DNA of 14,341 nt, taken from Candidatus Zipacnadia bacterium (GTDB lineage: Bacteria; Armatimonadota; Zipacnadia; Zipacnadales; Zipacnadaceae). Shown here piece after piece: positions 1 through 7,554 of this stretch. The notes beneath the pieces are model-generated. The model made no database searches and was not told the origin of the DNA. It saw only the letters and a program-made list of their open reading frames with translations. The translations under genes and the position numbers were made by a program. The stretch is from assembly GCA_029821415.1 (NCBI GenBank), contig JALGTJ010000077.1, positions 1-14,341 of the forward strand, written 5' to 3'. Numbering within the stretch: position 1 is the stretch's first letter; each line of letters begins with the position of its first letter.

Positions 1-977
1 CGAGAGACATACCGCCCAAATTGGCTGTAGCTATCCACATAAAGGCCCAGTGGGCCCAAATCGCGCTCCAGCGGGTTGATTTGCCGCTGGTCAATCTCAC
101 CGGTTTCCCGGTACTGCTGCAACTGCTGATTGACCGGCGGTACCAAGCGCTCGAACTCCGCCTCAATCTGCTCACCAACCTTGGCCCACTGCTGAGCTAC
201 GTAACTGTCCAGATGCTGAGGAGCACCCGCTGCGGCAAAGCGCATTCGCAGCCGGTTGAGCCGGTTGGCCAGGTCGTTGAGGCGCCGCGCATACAACTGA
301 TGGGTCTGCTGTTCCCGTTGAGTATCAATATTCTCTTTGATTTCAGCGTGCAAGTCAGCGTAATTGTCCGGCAGACGGCCTGCCACGGTGATGTCATCTA
401 TGTAATATGTAACAGCCTGATCTTCGGGCAGGTAACAGAAAATGGCCAAGCCCTGGAGATAGTCGCCGGGATCCAGTGTCGGCACTAACCGCAGTTGCCA
501 CTTTTCCCAGCCTTCGCTTTCAGTCTCCACTTCAGCGCCCAACAGCACATTGCCACCATAGCCCCCGGTTGGATGCGCCCATCCCACACCCGCCTGGTAC
601 TTGACACCCGGCGGGTCAGTCTTTACATACATAGTGACAGTCAACTGCGACCAGCGCGGGATACGCACCGGAATCCAGAAATAGGTAGTGCCACCTTTGC
701 TGGCGTAGAAGGTAAGCTTGAAGCAGTGGGATCCACTGTGGGCGACTTCATCGGTGAGACGGCAATCCTTGACTGTGAATAGCTCATGCCCGGCGTACCA
801 CTGCTCAAAATTCTGGGGACTCGGGCCTTCAAAATCCTCACTGAATAGCACTCTTCGCGGAGAAGCCGCAGCCAGTTCGTAGACGTCCACCCCAGCCGAT
901 ACTGCTTGATTCGGCACGCCGGACATCACACCCATAACCAGGGCTACGGTAACGACAGGTATCAAGGCACCCCTCAT
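1..977 (-). CDS. Secreted protein with carbohydrate-binding-like N-terminal domain (partial, 3' end beyond window)
   Basis: An uninterrupted minus-strand frame runs from an ATG at 977 to the window edge: 325 complete codons plus two bases. It begins MRGALIPVVTVALVMG and looks like a signal peptide, with a likely cleavage after Ala28 (motif VSA). Residues about 43-200 form a beta-rich domain. It starts with FSEDFEG and ends with YYIDDITVAG, a pattern typical of jelly-roll carbohydrate-binding modules (CBM4/9-like). Residues about 205-295 are charged and predicted mostly helical, possibly a linker or coiled coil leading to a catalytic domain outside the window. A weak purine-rich ribosome site (AGAGAG) precedes the ATG. 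The gene lies 176 bases downstream of a GH42-like secreted protein on the same strand, so a shared role in polysaccharide use is plausible. The export signal and domain ends are visible in sequence; the sugar-binding role is inference. Confidence 0.82.
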   Translation of the reverse strand, partial: MRGALIPVVTVALVMGVMSGVPNQAVSAGVDVYELAAASPRRVLFSEDFEGPSPQNFEQWYAGHELFTVKDCRLTDEVAHSGSHCFKLTFYASKGGTTYFWIPVRIPRWSQLTVTMYVKTDPPGVKYQAGVGWAHPTGGYGGNVLLGAEVETESEGWEKWQLRLVPTLDPGDYLQGLAIFCYLPEDQAVTYYIDDITVAGRLPDNYADLHAEIKENIDTQREQQTHQLYARRLNDLANRLNRLRMRFAAAGAPQHLDSYVAQQWAKVGEQIEAEFERLVPPVNQQLQQYRETGEIDQRQINPLERDLGPLGLYVDSYSQFGRYVS

Positions 978-1153
978 CAGTATCACTCTCTTTTTTTGTA
1001 GTAACAGACCATACACCCAACTGGCTGACCCAGGCAAGCAAATCTGTCTGCCGGCAGTCGCACAAGTTCCTGGTGGTGCAGCCGTTCCCAACTAACGATG
1101 CGGGCCGGGACACGGTAAGGCTTGAATAAACCACACAGGCAGACGCAGACGGA
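978..1153. other. Intergenic region between two co-directional minus-strand genes
   Basis: These 176 bases separate the GH42-like gene from the secreted CBM-like gene. I see no hairpin followed by a T-run, so there is no clear intrinsic terminator. A perfect 10-bp palindrome CTGCCGGCAG lies at 1048-1057, about 70 bases upstream of the downstream start codon. It could be an operator half-pair or a weak hairpin. No convincing -35/-10 pair was found. The short ORFs crossing this stretch have no recognisable protein signature. Confidence 0.4.
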
Positions 1154-3673
1154 TTAAAACACTTCGAACGCAGCGCTCGTGTCAGCCCCACTCGCCAGAT
1201 CAGTCACCACTATGCGCCACCGCCCCGGCATGGCGTTATCAGCTATCCTGAGGTTGACCGATAGTGTGCCTCCCAGCGCGACCTGTGGCCCGCTGCCGTC
1301 GGCCCGATTACCATTTGGGTCTACAACCTCCACCGACAGGGGCACCGAAACGGCTACCGACTCTCCTGCCACGTTGCGGACCTGAACAGTGTAGCGCAGC
1401 GTCTGACCAGCGGGAAGACGGTCTGGAGCCAATACCAGACGGGGCCTATCCAGAGCCTGCCGGGTTATCAGATACGGCGTCCCCCCGCCACCGGGCAGTT
1501 CACACTGCCACGAAGTCGTACCCTCAGAGTACCGTACTGGCACAGCGCGGTGTTCCCACAGGTCGTAAACATACAAGCCTGACTCGGACAGCGTGATCGT
1601 AGGCCTGATGGTGGCTTGTAGAATGTCCTTCTCTGGGCTCGTTTTGTCCTGCCATTGCAACGCATTGTTTACCACATACAGGACCCGCGCGCCAGGCACT
1701 TCCAGGCCACGGGCTACAGCATCAGGGTCATCAATCCTGTACCAGGGCTTCACCCAGGCCAGTTCCTTACTCAGATATGCCGCCTGCTGATTGATGATTT
1801 CATACACCAGCCGGCGGTCACGCTCTCCCTTGCCTTCCCATTCGCGCCTGACGACCTCGCGCCAGTCGCTGAACCCGAAAGGAAGGCGACGCAAGCCCTC
1901 CAGAGGTACCTGTGTGCCCTCATCGGCGTAGACTACACCACCGGCGTCCATGTACTCATGCAGGGCCACAGCGACGCTGCGCGGCAGGTAGCGGCAACCC
2001 ATTAGAATAATAGCCTGATATTGACTGGCCTTGCCGATGCGGATTGCCTGCTCCCCGATTATCTCCGAGGGAATATGAGCGGCCATTAATACGGCGTGAG
2101 CCTGCTCACCCAGGTGCCATTGGTACCACTGACCCTCTTCCAGGCCCCACGCGTTCATAAAGGCATCTGTGGTGAAGGAAGACATAAGCGCTACCGGACG
2201 CGCGATGCGTTCGGCGGCAGTCCACAGTGGACCCAAGGCCCGGATCTGCAGGAATAGGTCACCCACCTGTCGCCACCGCTGGGGGTGAGCAGTCAGGGCC
2301 CATTCCGGCAGGAGATTGTATAGGAACAAACCCACTGCCTTTGCCCCCGAAGCTGTCGCGAGATGGAGTTGTTCCTTAATATAAGTGGTAGGCTGAACGC
2401 CCTCGCGGCCGGCAAAGGCCTGGCCCATAAGCCAGATGGGCTTGCGGTGGGCGGGCTCCACCAGGACGTTAGCCATATTCCACAAGTCGTAGCTGAAGGA
2501 GGTCATAGTAAGAGGATGTACGTCCGGGTAGGCGTGGATATTGATGACATCCTGCCAGTCAGTATAGTTCTCCAGGTCAGCTCCGCTATAGGGGCAAGAC
2601 CCTGTATTCTGCTGAGCAGTTATCACTAGCCCTGGCCGGCTCCGACGACGCAGTACCCGCGCGATGTCTCCGTAATAATCCGGGATGACGCGGCAGCGAT
2701 ACCGATACCACTGCAACCACAGATTGTCGTCTTCTACCAGACCCGGCTCGAACTGTAGTGCATAGTCCTCCTTCGGCGGCGAGCAGCCGTACTTGCGGCG
2801 AAAATCGTAGCGGCAATAGGGGCAATAGCAGCCTATTGTGAAGGTGGAAATGTAGTTAAGCCCAATCTCGTCATCTAAGACGACTGCCCGTGCTCCGCCC
2901 GGGTCCAGCATATATTGCGGAACTCGTGTCCTCATTAGTTCTCGCCCATAAGCGTGTTGGTCAGGGCGATTGAAGCAACGAAGAGGATGCCCCCAGTAGC
3001 TCTGTAATACCCCGTCACTGCCTTGGATGCATTCTCTACGTATCTGGGCCTTTGGGGTGCCCGGGGGATAGTCAGAGTCATTGTAAACTGTGGAACAAAA
3101 GCCAGTGAAGCTGATGCCGTACTTCCTCGCATGATTGTAGAACCGCGGCTGTTCCGAGGAGCATGATACATAGAAGCCGCAATCTACCCCATGACTTTTC
3201 AGATCAGATAGGACGGGGACAAAAGGCTCATCATTGTCGCCAGTGGCCCCGCATTCAACTGCATATAGGAAGGTGAAGAACGAGTTGCGATAGGGATTGG
3301 GATAAATCCCAATAGTGGCAGCCGCAGCGGTTGCCCCATCAGTCGTCTGCAATCTGGCGCGCAGGACGTAGTCCCCGCTGCGCAGCCAGCCAACTTGCAC
3401 CGTGCGGGTCAACTCAGCCGGGCCCTGCACCCGCATACGCACCAGGCTCTGCCGCCAGCCGTCCTGGTAGAGATTGACCCGCAAGTCAGCCTCCCCCGCA
3501 GTAGCCGGCACCGAAACACTGAAGGTTAGAGCTTCGCCCGGCAGGAAGTTACGCTGTGCGGTGGTGATCCGAAGTTCGGGGACTTGCTCGTCCGCTATCC
3601 CTACTCCAGCCAGTACCAGAACGACAGCCACTGCCGTCAGCGATATCGTCTGGGCCATACGAAATGCTTTCAT
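1154..3673 (-). CDS. Secreted GH42-like glycoside hydrolase (clan GH-A type TIM barrel), 839 aa
   Basis: The product starts with MKAFRMAQ and a hydrophobic signal segment (residues 1-27). Residues about 30-125 look like an Ig-type beta domain and about 130-480 like a TIM barrel. A Rossmann-like domain at about 490-590 resembles the GH42 trimerisation domain, and a second Ig-like beta-sandwich follows at about 740-839. Within the barrel, VLDDEIGL (residues 265-272) sits where an acid/base residue is expected. The cluster C282-x-C284-xx-C287, with C233 as a possible fourth ligand, resembles the structural zinc site of some GH42 beta-galactosidases. Where GH42 enzymes usually have a nucleophile Glu, this protein has WLMGQAF (414-420), so a standard beta-galactosidase function is doubtful. 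The start is set by GGGAGG seven bases upstream; a further in-frame start at 3721 would put 16 polar residues before the signal peptide. The fold call is fairly firm; the substrate is unknown. Confidence 0.75.
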   Translation of the reverse strand: MKAFRMAQTISLTAVAVVLVLAGVGIADEQVPELRITTAQRNFLPGEALTFSVSVPATAGEADLRVNLYQDGWRQSLVRMRVQGPAELTRTVQVGWLRSGDYVLRARLQTTDGATAAAATIGIYPNPYRNSFFTFLYAVECGATGDNDEPFVPVLSDLKSHGVDCGFYVSCSSEQPRFYNHARKYGISFTGFCSTVYNDSDYPPGTPKAQIRRECIQGSDGVLQSYWGHPLRCFNRPDQHAYGRELMRTRVPQYMLDPGGARAVVLDDEIGLNYISTFTIGCYCPYCRYDFRRKYGCSPPKEDYALQFEPGLVEDDNLWLQWYRYRCRVIPDYYGDIARVLRRRSRPGLVITAQQNTGSCPYSGADLENYTDWQDVINIHAYPDVHPLTMTSFSYDLWNMANVLVEPAHRKPIWLMGQAFAGREGVQPTTYIKEQLHLATASGAKAVGLFLYNLLPEWALTAHPQRWRQVGDLFLQIRALGPLWTAAERIARPVALMSSFTTDAFMNAWGLEEGQWYQWHLGEQAHAVLMAAHIPSEIIGEQAIRIGKASQYQAIILMGCRYLPRSVAVALHEYMDAGGVVYADEGTQVPLEGLRRLPFGFSDWREVVRREWEGKGERDRRLVYEIINQQAAYLSKELAWVKPWYRIDDPDAVARGLEVPGARVLYVVNNALQWQDKTSPEKDILQATIRPTITLSESGLYVYDLWEHRAVPVRYSEGTTSWQCELPGGGGTPYLITRQALDRPRLVLAPDRLPAGQTLRYTVQVRNVAGESVAVSVPLSVEVVDPNGNRADGSGPQVALGGTLSVNLRIADNAMPGRWRIVVTDLASGADTSAAFEVF

Positions 3674-3680
3674 ATTATGC

Positions 3681-3686
3681 CCTCCC
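3681..3686 (-). promoter_or_regulatory. Ribosome binding site fixing the start of the GH42-like gene
   Basis: GGGAGG on the minus strand lies seven bases before the ATG at 3673. It supports that start over the in-frame one at 3721, which has no such site and would hide the signal peptide behind a charged leader. Confidence 0.75.
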
Positions 3687-3866
3687 GACCTTCTCTCATT
3701 CTCGTCCATCAACCAGGCCAATGCTTATTGCTCGGCCATGGTTTCCGTTTCTATAGATCGGCCACTTAATCCTCTACGTCCGGATTGTATCCGTGCAGAC
3801 TGTTGCGCGAGCCACCTTCGGCGGGCAAGCAGCAGTTTCAACCATTGCCCCGTGACCAACCGCGGC

Positions 3867-3895
3867 TTGACAGCAAGCACCAGCAAGCATATGCT
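3867..3895 (+). promoter_or_regulatory. Sigma70-type promoter of the aldolase operon
   Basis: TTGACA at 3867-3872 matches the -35 consensus exactly. A 17-base spacer and TATGCT at 3890-3895 (four of six -10 bases) follow. Transcription would start near 3902, giving a leader of about 54 bases before the aldolase ATG at 3956. The spacer holds two tandem copies of CAGCAAGCA (3871-3879 and 3881-3889, one base apart), and a perfect 10-bp palindrome AGCATATGCT (3886-3895) covers the -10. These are plausible operator elements. Confidence 0.65.
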
Positions 3896-3955
3896 GAGGG
3901 CACTTTTCGCCCAATTCTCGCCCCACTCATTATCGTCCAGAGGAGATAGCAACCA

Positions 3956-4816
3956 ATGCCACTCGTTGGTACCGGCCAGATGCTGCGTGAAGCTCGCCAG
4001 CAGGGCTATGCGGTGCCTGGGTTCTGCGTGTGGAATGCCGAGACAATCCACACTGTTCTACGCGTAGCCGCCGAACTGAATGCTCCCGTAATATTGATGA
4101 GCAGCCCCGGTGAATTCCCACTGCTTCCGCCGGCGATCCTGGGCCGAATTGCCCGTGCCGAAGCGGCGCCACTGTCAATCCCGGTAGCCATCCATCTGGA
4201 TCATGGTAACAGTCTGGCAATGGTAGCGGAATGTCTGGAGGCCGGCTTCACCTCAGTGATGCTGGACGCCTCCGACCGGCCCTTTGCCGAAAATGTCAGA
4301 TTGACCAGCCGGGCTGTGAAAATGGCGCGGCAAGCCGGCGCCGATACCGAAGGAGAGATCGGAGCAGTAGGCCGGGCCGATGACATCTCCATTGAAGGCC
4401 CCCACACCGGTACACTAACCGACCCCGAACAAGCCGCCCAGTTCGTGACTGAAACCGGCATTGATGCGGTTGCCATATCAATCGGCAATGCCCATGGTAT
4501 CTATGCCGAACGACCCAATCTGGACTTCCACCGGCTGAGCCAGATCAGCAAGTTAGTGGAAGTACCCCTGGTATTGCACGGCGGGTCGGGCACTCCCGAG
4601 CAGGATATCCGCCGCGCTATTAGTCTGGGCATTGCCAAGGTCAACGTGGCCAGCGCGCTGGGTCGCGCCTTCGGATCAGACCTGGCTGCGCGACTCGTTG
4701 ACCCTGATGATACTCTGTGGCTGCCTCTACAGATGGTCAAAGCCCTGGAGGCAGTCGCTGCTGTGGTCAGACGCTGGCTGGAGCTAACCGGGGCAGCCGG
4801 GCAAGCAAAGTCATGA
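3956..4816 (+). CDS. Class II (zinc-dependent) ketose-bisphosphate aldolase, 286 aa
   Basis: This is a cytoplasmic TIM-barrel aldolase of the FbaA/GatY/KbaY superfamily, which cleaves a phosphorylated ketose to dihydroxyacetone phosphate and an aldehyde. HLDHG at residues 80-84 supplies the presumed catalytic Asp82 and zinc ligand His83. GEIGAVG includes Glu134, GNAHG carries His180, and LHGGSG carries His208 with the phosphate-binding loop. KVNVAS (228-233) is the second phosphate-binding motif. The length of 286 residues is normal for the GatY/KbaY type. AGGAGA about nine bases upstream supports the ATG. It is first in a plus-strand cluster with an oxidoreductase and a sugar isomerase, and a strong promoter sits just upstream. 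Exact substrate (fructose-, tagatose- or another ketose bisphosphate) cannot be told from sequence. Confidence 0.88.
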   Translation: MPLVGTGQMLREARQQGYAVPGFCVWNAETIHTVLRVAAELNAPVILMSSPGEFPLLPPAILGRIARAEAAPLSIPVAIHLDHGNSLAMVAECLEAGFTSVMLDASDRPFAENVRLTSRAVKMARQAGADTEGEIGAVGRADDISIEGPHTGTLTDPEQAAQFVTETGIDAVAISIGNAHGIYAERPNLDFHRLSQISKLVEVPLVLHGGSGTPEQDIRRAISLGIAKVNVASALGRAFGSDLAARLVDPDDTLWLPLQMVKALEAVAAVVRRWLELTGAAGQAKS

Positions 4817-4895
4817 AGGATTCTAACAGCCAATCGGCGAATATCTATCTTAAACATGGAACAGTCTATCACTGAGGTGATGGGAGGAAACTACG

Positions 4896-5786
4896 ATGGT
4901 TCGAATGGGACTGGTCGGAATGGGCTTTATGGGGCAACAGCATTTCGCTATCCATCAGAGCCTGGATAACGTCGAGTTAGTGGCGGTATGCGATGAGAAT
5001 CCCGCCAAAGTTGCCGAAGTTGTCCCGGCCGTGGGCGGCAATATCGGTGAGGCCACTGACTTGGATCTTTCGGCGCAGCACCGCTATGTTTGTCTAGAGG
5101 ACATGCTGGCCAACGAGGAGTTAGATTGCGTGGACGTATGCGCGCCGACCTATTGCCATGCTGATGTAGCAGTAGCCGCTCTGGAAGCAGGCTGCCACTG
5201 TATTGTAGAAAAACCAATGGGGCGCACTGTGGAAGACTGCGACCGGATGATTTCAGCCGCCGAGGCGACTGGACGTATGCTGTTCGTTGGCCAGTGCATT
5301 CGCTTCTGGCCGGAGTACGAGGTGCTCGCTGAGATGGTCAGCAACGGTGACTTGGGCCGAGTGGCCTCGGCCAAGTTCACTCGCCTCTCGCCGCCCCCGA
5401 CATGGTCTGAGGGTGGCTGGCTGCTGGACAGTGAATTAAGTGGTGGAGCACTGCTGGACCTGCTGTGCACTGCGGAAGGCGGCTGGGCGATGCCCCCAAC
5501 AGTACCTTTTGAGATGGGTTTCCAGGTGCTGGGTGATAAGGGCCTACTGGAACTGTCGCTGGCCAACGATCCGCCGCTCACCTTCTACCCCACTGAGGGC
5601 GAACCGTATACACCGGATTATGTCCAGCAGGCCGGCTACGAGCGGGAGATAATGTACTTTGTCGACTGTATGGAAAACGACCGACCGCCCCAGCGGGTCA
5701 CCCCACAGTCTGCCCGCCAAGCTGTCGAGCTGGTGCTGGCCGAACAGCAGTCAGCACAAACCGGTCAAATTGTCGCCATTGAATAG
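4896..5786 (+). CDS. Gfo/Idh/MocA family oxidoreductase with an internal deletion, 296 aa
   Basis: The N-terminus has a nucleotide-binding Rossmann fold: GLVGMGFMGQQH (residues 5-16), then an acidic residue after the second strand (VCDEN). The family EKP motif lies at 105-107, with Lys106 expected in catalysis. The C-terminal half has the usual alpha/beta domain, ending in YEREIMYFVDC and the terminal helix. However, GGALLDL (183-189) runs directly into LCTAEGGWAMP. In relatives GGALLDL is followed by a His-Ile-His-Asp-type motif and roughly 50 residues of sheet before TAEGGW. Family members are usually about 330-350 residues long. The catalytic His/Asp region therefore seems to be missing in frame, and the enzyme is probably inactive as written. 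GGGAGG lies eight bases before the ATG. The gene follows the aldolase by 79 bases. Family is firm; substrate unknown, perhaps a polyol or inositol-like sugar. Confidence 0.85.
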   Translation: MVRMGLVGMGFMGQQHFAIHQSLDNVELVAVCDENPAKVAEVVPAVGGNIGEATDLDLSAQHRYVCLEDMLANEELDCVDVCAPTYCHADVAVAALEAGCHCIVEKPMGRTVEDCDRMISAAEATGRMLFVGQCIRFWPEYEVLAEMVSNGDLGRVASAKFTRLSPPPTWSEGGWLLDSELSGGALLDLLCTAEGGWAMPPTVPFEMGFQVLGDKGLLELSLANDPPLTFYPTEGEPYTPDYVQQAGYEREIMYFVDCMENDRPPQRVTPQSARQAVELVLAEQQSAQTGQIVAIE

Positions 5787-5854
5787 GTTAAGCCGGCGGG
5801 ATAAGCGAAGGGCTGCCGGCAGCTTGCTAAAAACTGGTCCAAGGAGGGATCTGT

Positions 5855-6727
5855 ATGCGTAAGAGCATTAGTGAATGGTCATTCCCTGCCAATATGCCGC
5901 TGACCGATAGAATGTCACTGGCCAAGGAGGCGGGATTCGAGGGCTTTGAGATAGCCCTCAACGAGGACGACGAACAGGGCTCACAAAGTGACCTGGGGCT
6001 GCTGTGTATGCAGTCGCTGCAGGAAGATGCTCCACGGGTGGTGGGGATGGCCCGCCGGGTAGGCATTGAAATTTCGGGGGTTGCCTGCGGCCTGTACTGG
6101 AACTACTCACTGACCGCCGACGATCCCGAAGAACGCAACAAGGCTATGCAAATCACTGAGACGCTCCTGCGTGGGGCGCACATGGTGGGTGTGGATGGAG
6201 TTCTGGTCATCCCTGGATGTGTCTGGGCCAGCTTTATACCTAACTCCCCTGTTGTTCCTTATGAGACCGCGTATGGGCGAGCGCTGGTCGCAATGAAGGA
6301 ACTAGCCCCACTTGCCGAGGAGCTAGAGGTGTCAATAGGCCTGGAGTACGTCTGGAATATGTTCCTGCTCAGCCCTTTGGAGATGCGCCGATTCATTGAA
6401 GAGATCGGCAGCAAGCGGGTCGGCTTCTATATGGACGTCGGCAATATGGTGCCCACGGGCTTTCCCGAGCAGTGGATCCGCATCCTCGGCGAGCACATCG
6501 TCCGCGTCCATTTCAAGGACTTCAAGCGCAGCGTTGGCACCATGGACGGCTTCTGCGACTTACTGGAGGGCGATGTCAACTGGCCGGAGGTAATGGCGGC
6601 ATTCCAGGAGGTCGGCTATGACGGCTGGTGCACTGCCGAGATGATGCCTCCCTACCAACATGCCCCTGACGAGCTGGTCTTCGCCACCTCGCGGGCAATG
6701 GACCGCATCTTTGCGATGGCTCCCTAA
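5855..6727 (+). CDS. Sugar phosphate isomerase/epimerase-like TIM barrel (xylose-isomerase-like, AP_endonuc_2 fold), 290 aa
   Basis: The product matches the divalent-metal TIM barrel family that includes L-ribulose-5-phosphate 3-epimerases, hexulose-6-phosphate isomerases and inosose isomerases or dehydratases. Probable metal ligands are Glu164 (IGLEYVWN), Asp194 (YMDVGN), His219 (RVHFKDF) and Glu262 (TAEMMPPY). The GDVNW motif at 239-243 is also typical. Length is normal and there is no signal peptide, so it should be cytoplasmic. An excellent AGGAGG site lies upstream of the ATG. It follows the Gfo/Idh/MocA gene by 68 bases, a pairing common in inositol and sugar-acid pathways. That supports a shared catabolic role with the upstream aldolase. 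The family is clear; the particular substrate is inference. Confidence 0.87.
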   Translation: MRKSISEWSFPANMPLTDRMSLAKEAGFEGFEIALNEDDEQGSQSDLGLLCMQSLQEDAPRVVGMARRVGIEISGVACGLYWNYSLTADDPEERNKAMQITETLLRGAHMVGVDGVLVIPGCVWASFIPNSPVVPYETAYGRALVAMKELAPLAEELEVSIGLEYVWNMFLLSPLEMRRFIEEIGSKRVGFYMDVGNMVPTGFPEQWIRILGEHIVRVHFKDFKRSVGTMDGFCDLLEGDVNWPEVMAAFQEVGYDGWCTAEMMPPYQHAPDELVFATSRAMDRIFAMAP

Positions 6728-6760
6728 ACCGCCAATCGATGGCTCCGCCGCGAACCGGCT

Positions 6761-7489
6761 ATGGCCATAGTGCGCCTGAACAAATTCATCGCTGATGCAG
6801 GGATATGCTCGCGGCGCAAAGCTGATGAGCGTATTCGCTCTGGGAATGTGCTGGTCAACGGCCAGCCGGCGGAGCTGGGGATGACAATTGATCCCACAAC
6901 CGACGAGGTTACTGTGTGCGGTAAGCCAGTCTCACCACAGTCCGAACAACTTGTCTACTACGCGCTGTATAAGCCTACAGGAGTAATATCCACTGCCTCT
7001 GACCCGCATGGTCGACCAACGGTCACTGACCTGGTGCCCAGCAGCCCCCGGGTATATCCGGTAGGTCGCCTGGATATGGACTCAGAGGGCTTGATCCTGC
7101 TGACTAACGACGGGCAACTGGCTTACGAGTTGATGCATCCCAGTTTCCAGCACGAAAAGGAGTACGAAGTGCTGGTGCACTGCCCGCCGGCGGGCTTGGA
7201 TCGAGACAGGATAATTGCCACTTTCATCAAGGGCATTGAGGCCGATGGCGAACTGCTCCAGGCCGACCGCGTTTCAGTGGATAACATTAGGCAACACCAG
7301 GAGAATACCGCGCTGCTGCGCATTGTCCTGCATACTGGATACAACCGGCAGATCCGCCGTATGTGCGAGGCCGTGGGGCTGTCAGTAATCAACCTGCGCC
7401 GAGTACGGATAAGCAGACTGCACCTGGCAAGTCTCAGTTTGAAAGCAGGCGAATACCGCCGGATAGACAAATCTGCGGTCCTCGGATAA
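6761..7489 (+). CDS. rluB: RsuA/RluB-family rRNA pseudouridine synthase, 242 aa
   Basis: An N-terminal S4 RNA-binding domain (residues about 4-60, RLNKFIADAGICSRRKAD) is followed by the pseudouridine synthase domain. It contains the catalytic motif VGRLDMDSEGLILLTNDG with Asp105 and the later TGYNRQIRRM motif. The enzyme would isomerise a uridine in ribosomal RNA, most likely in the 23S peptidyl-transferase region. Length agrees with RluB of Gram-positive bacteria, but RluE/RluF/RsuA-type specificity cannot be excluded. No good ribosome site precedes the ATG, which follows the isomerase stop by only 33 bases, so read-through or coupling from the upstream gene is likely. A housekeeping rRNA-modifying gene inside a sugar cluster is functionally unrelated to its neighbours and probably just shares transcription. 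Confidence 0.92.
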   Translation: MAIVRLNKFIADAGICSRRKADERIRSGNVLVNGQPAELGMTIDPTTDEVTVCGKPVSPQSEQLVYYALYKPTGVISTASDPHGRPTVTDLVPSSPRVYPVGRLDMDSEGLILLTNDGQLAYELMHPSFQHEKEYEVLVHCPPAGLDRDRIIATFIKGIEADGELLQADRVSVDNIRQHQENTALLRIVLHTGYNRQIRRMCEAVGLSVINLRRVRISRLHLASLSLKAGEYRRIDKSAVLG

Positions 7490-7542
7490 GAGACGAGCAG
7501 AATAGCAGTCGGTGCGATAGCAATCCGTGAGGCAGCTGCCTT

Positions 7543-7550
7543 AGGGTGAT
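7543..7550 (+). promoter_or_regulatory. Ribosome binding site fixing the start of the family-10-like hydrolase
   Basis: AGGGTGAT lies four bases before the ATG at 7555. An in-frame GTG at 7546 falls inside this site, so it is unlikely to be the start. Confidence 0.6.
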
Positions 7551-7554
7551 CGAA

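Larger units (their letters stand above)
3674..3955. promoter_or_regulatory. Divergent control region between the GH42-like gene and the plus-strand aldolase operon
   Basis: These 282 bases separate two divergent genes and carry ribosome sites for both. The plus-strand promoter is near-consensus and is listed separately. For the minus strand only a weak candidate is visible: a TACAAT -10-like hexamer at 3785-3790 without a good -35 partner. The ORFs overlapping this region on either strand have no protein signature. Shared regulation of the two genes is an inference from the layout. Confidence 0.5.

Noticed and set aside
21..488. 155-codon plus-strand ORF at the left edge
   Set aside because: It lies opposite the coherent minus-strand secreted protein and shows no protein signature of its own.
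838..1191. 117-codon minus-strand ORF spanning the gap between the two secreted proteins
   Set aside because: It overlaps both neighbours in another frame, has odd composition and no ribosome site; the neighbouring frame has a clear signal peptide.
3474..4067. 197-codon plus-strand ORF across the divergent region
   Set aside because: It covers the N-terminus of the GH42-like gene, the promoter and the aldolase start; Ser/Arg/Cys-rich and without motifs.
7531..7540. Palindrome GGCAGCTGCC before the family-10-like hydrolase
   Set aside because: Perfect but only 10 bases, with no loop, no T-run and no promoter elements around it; chance is likely.
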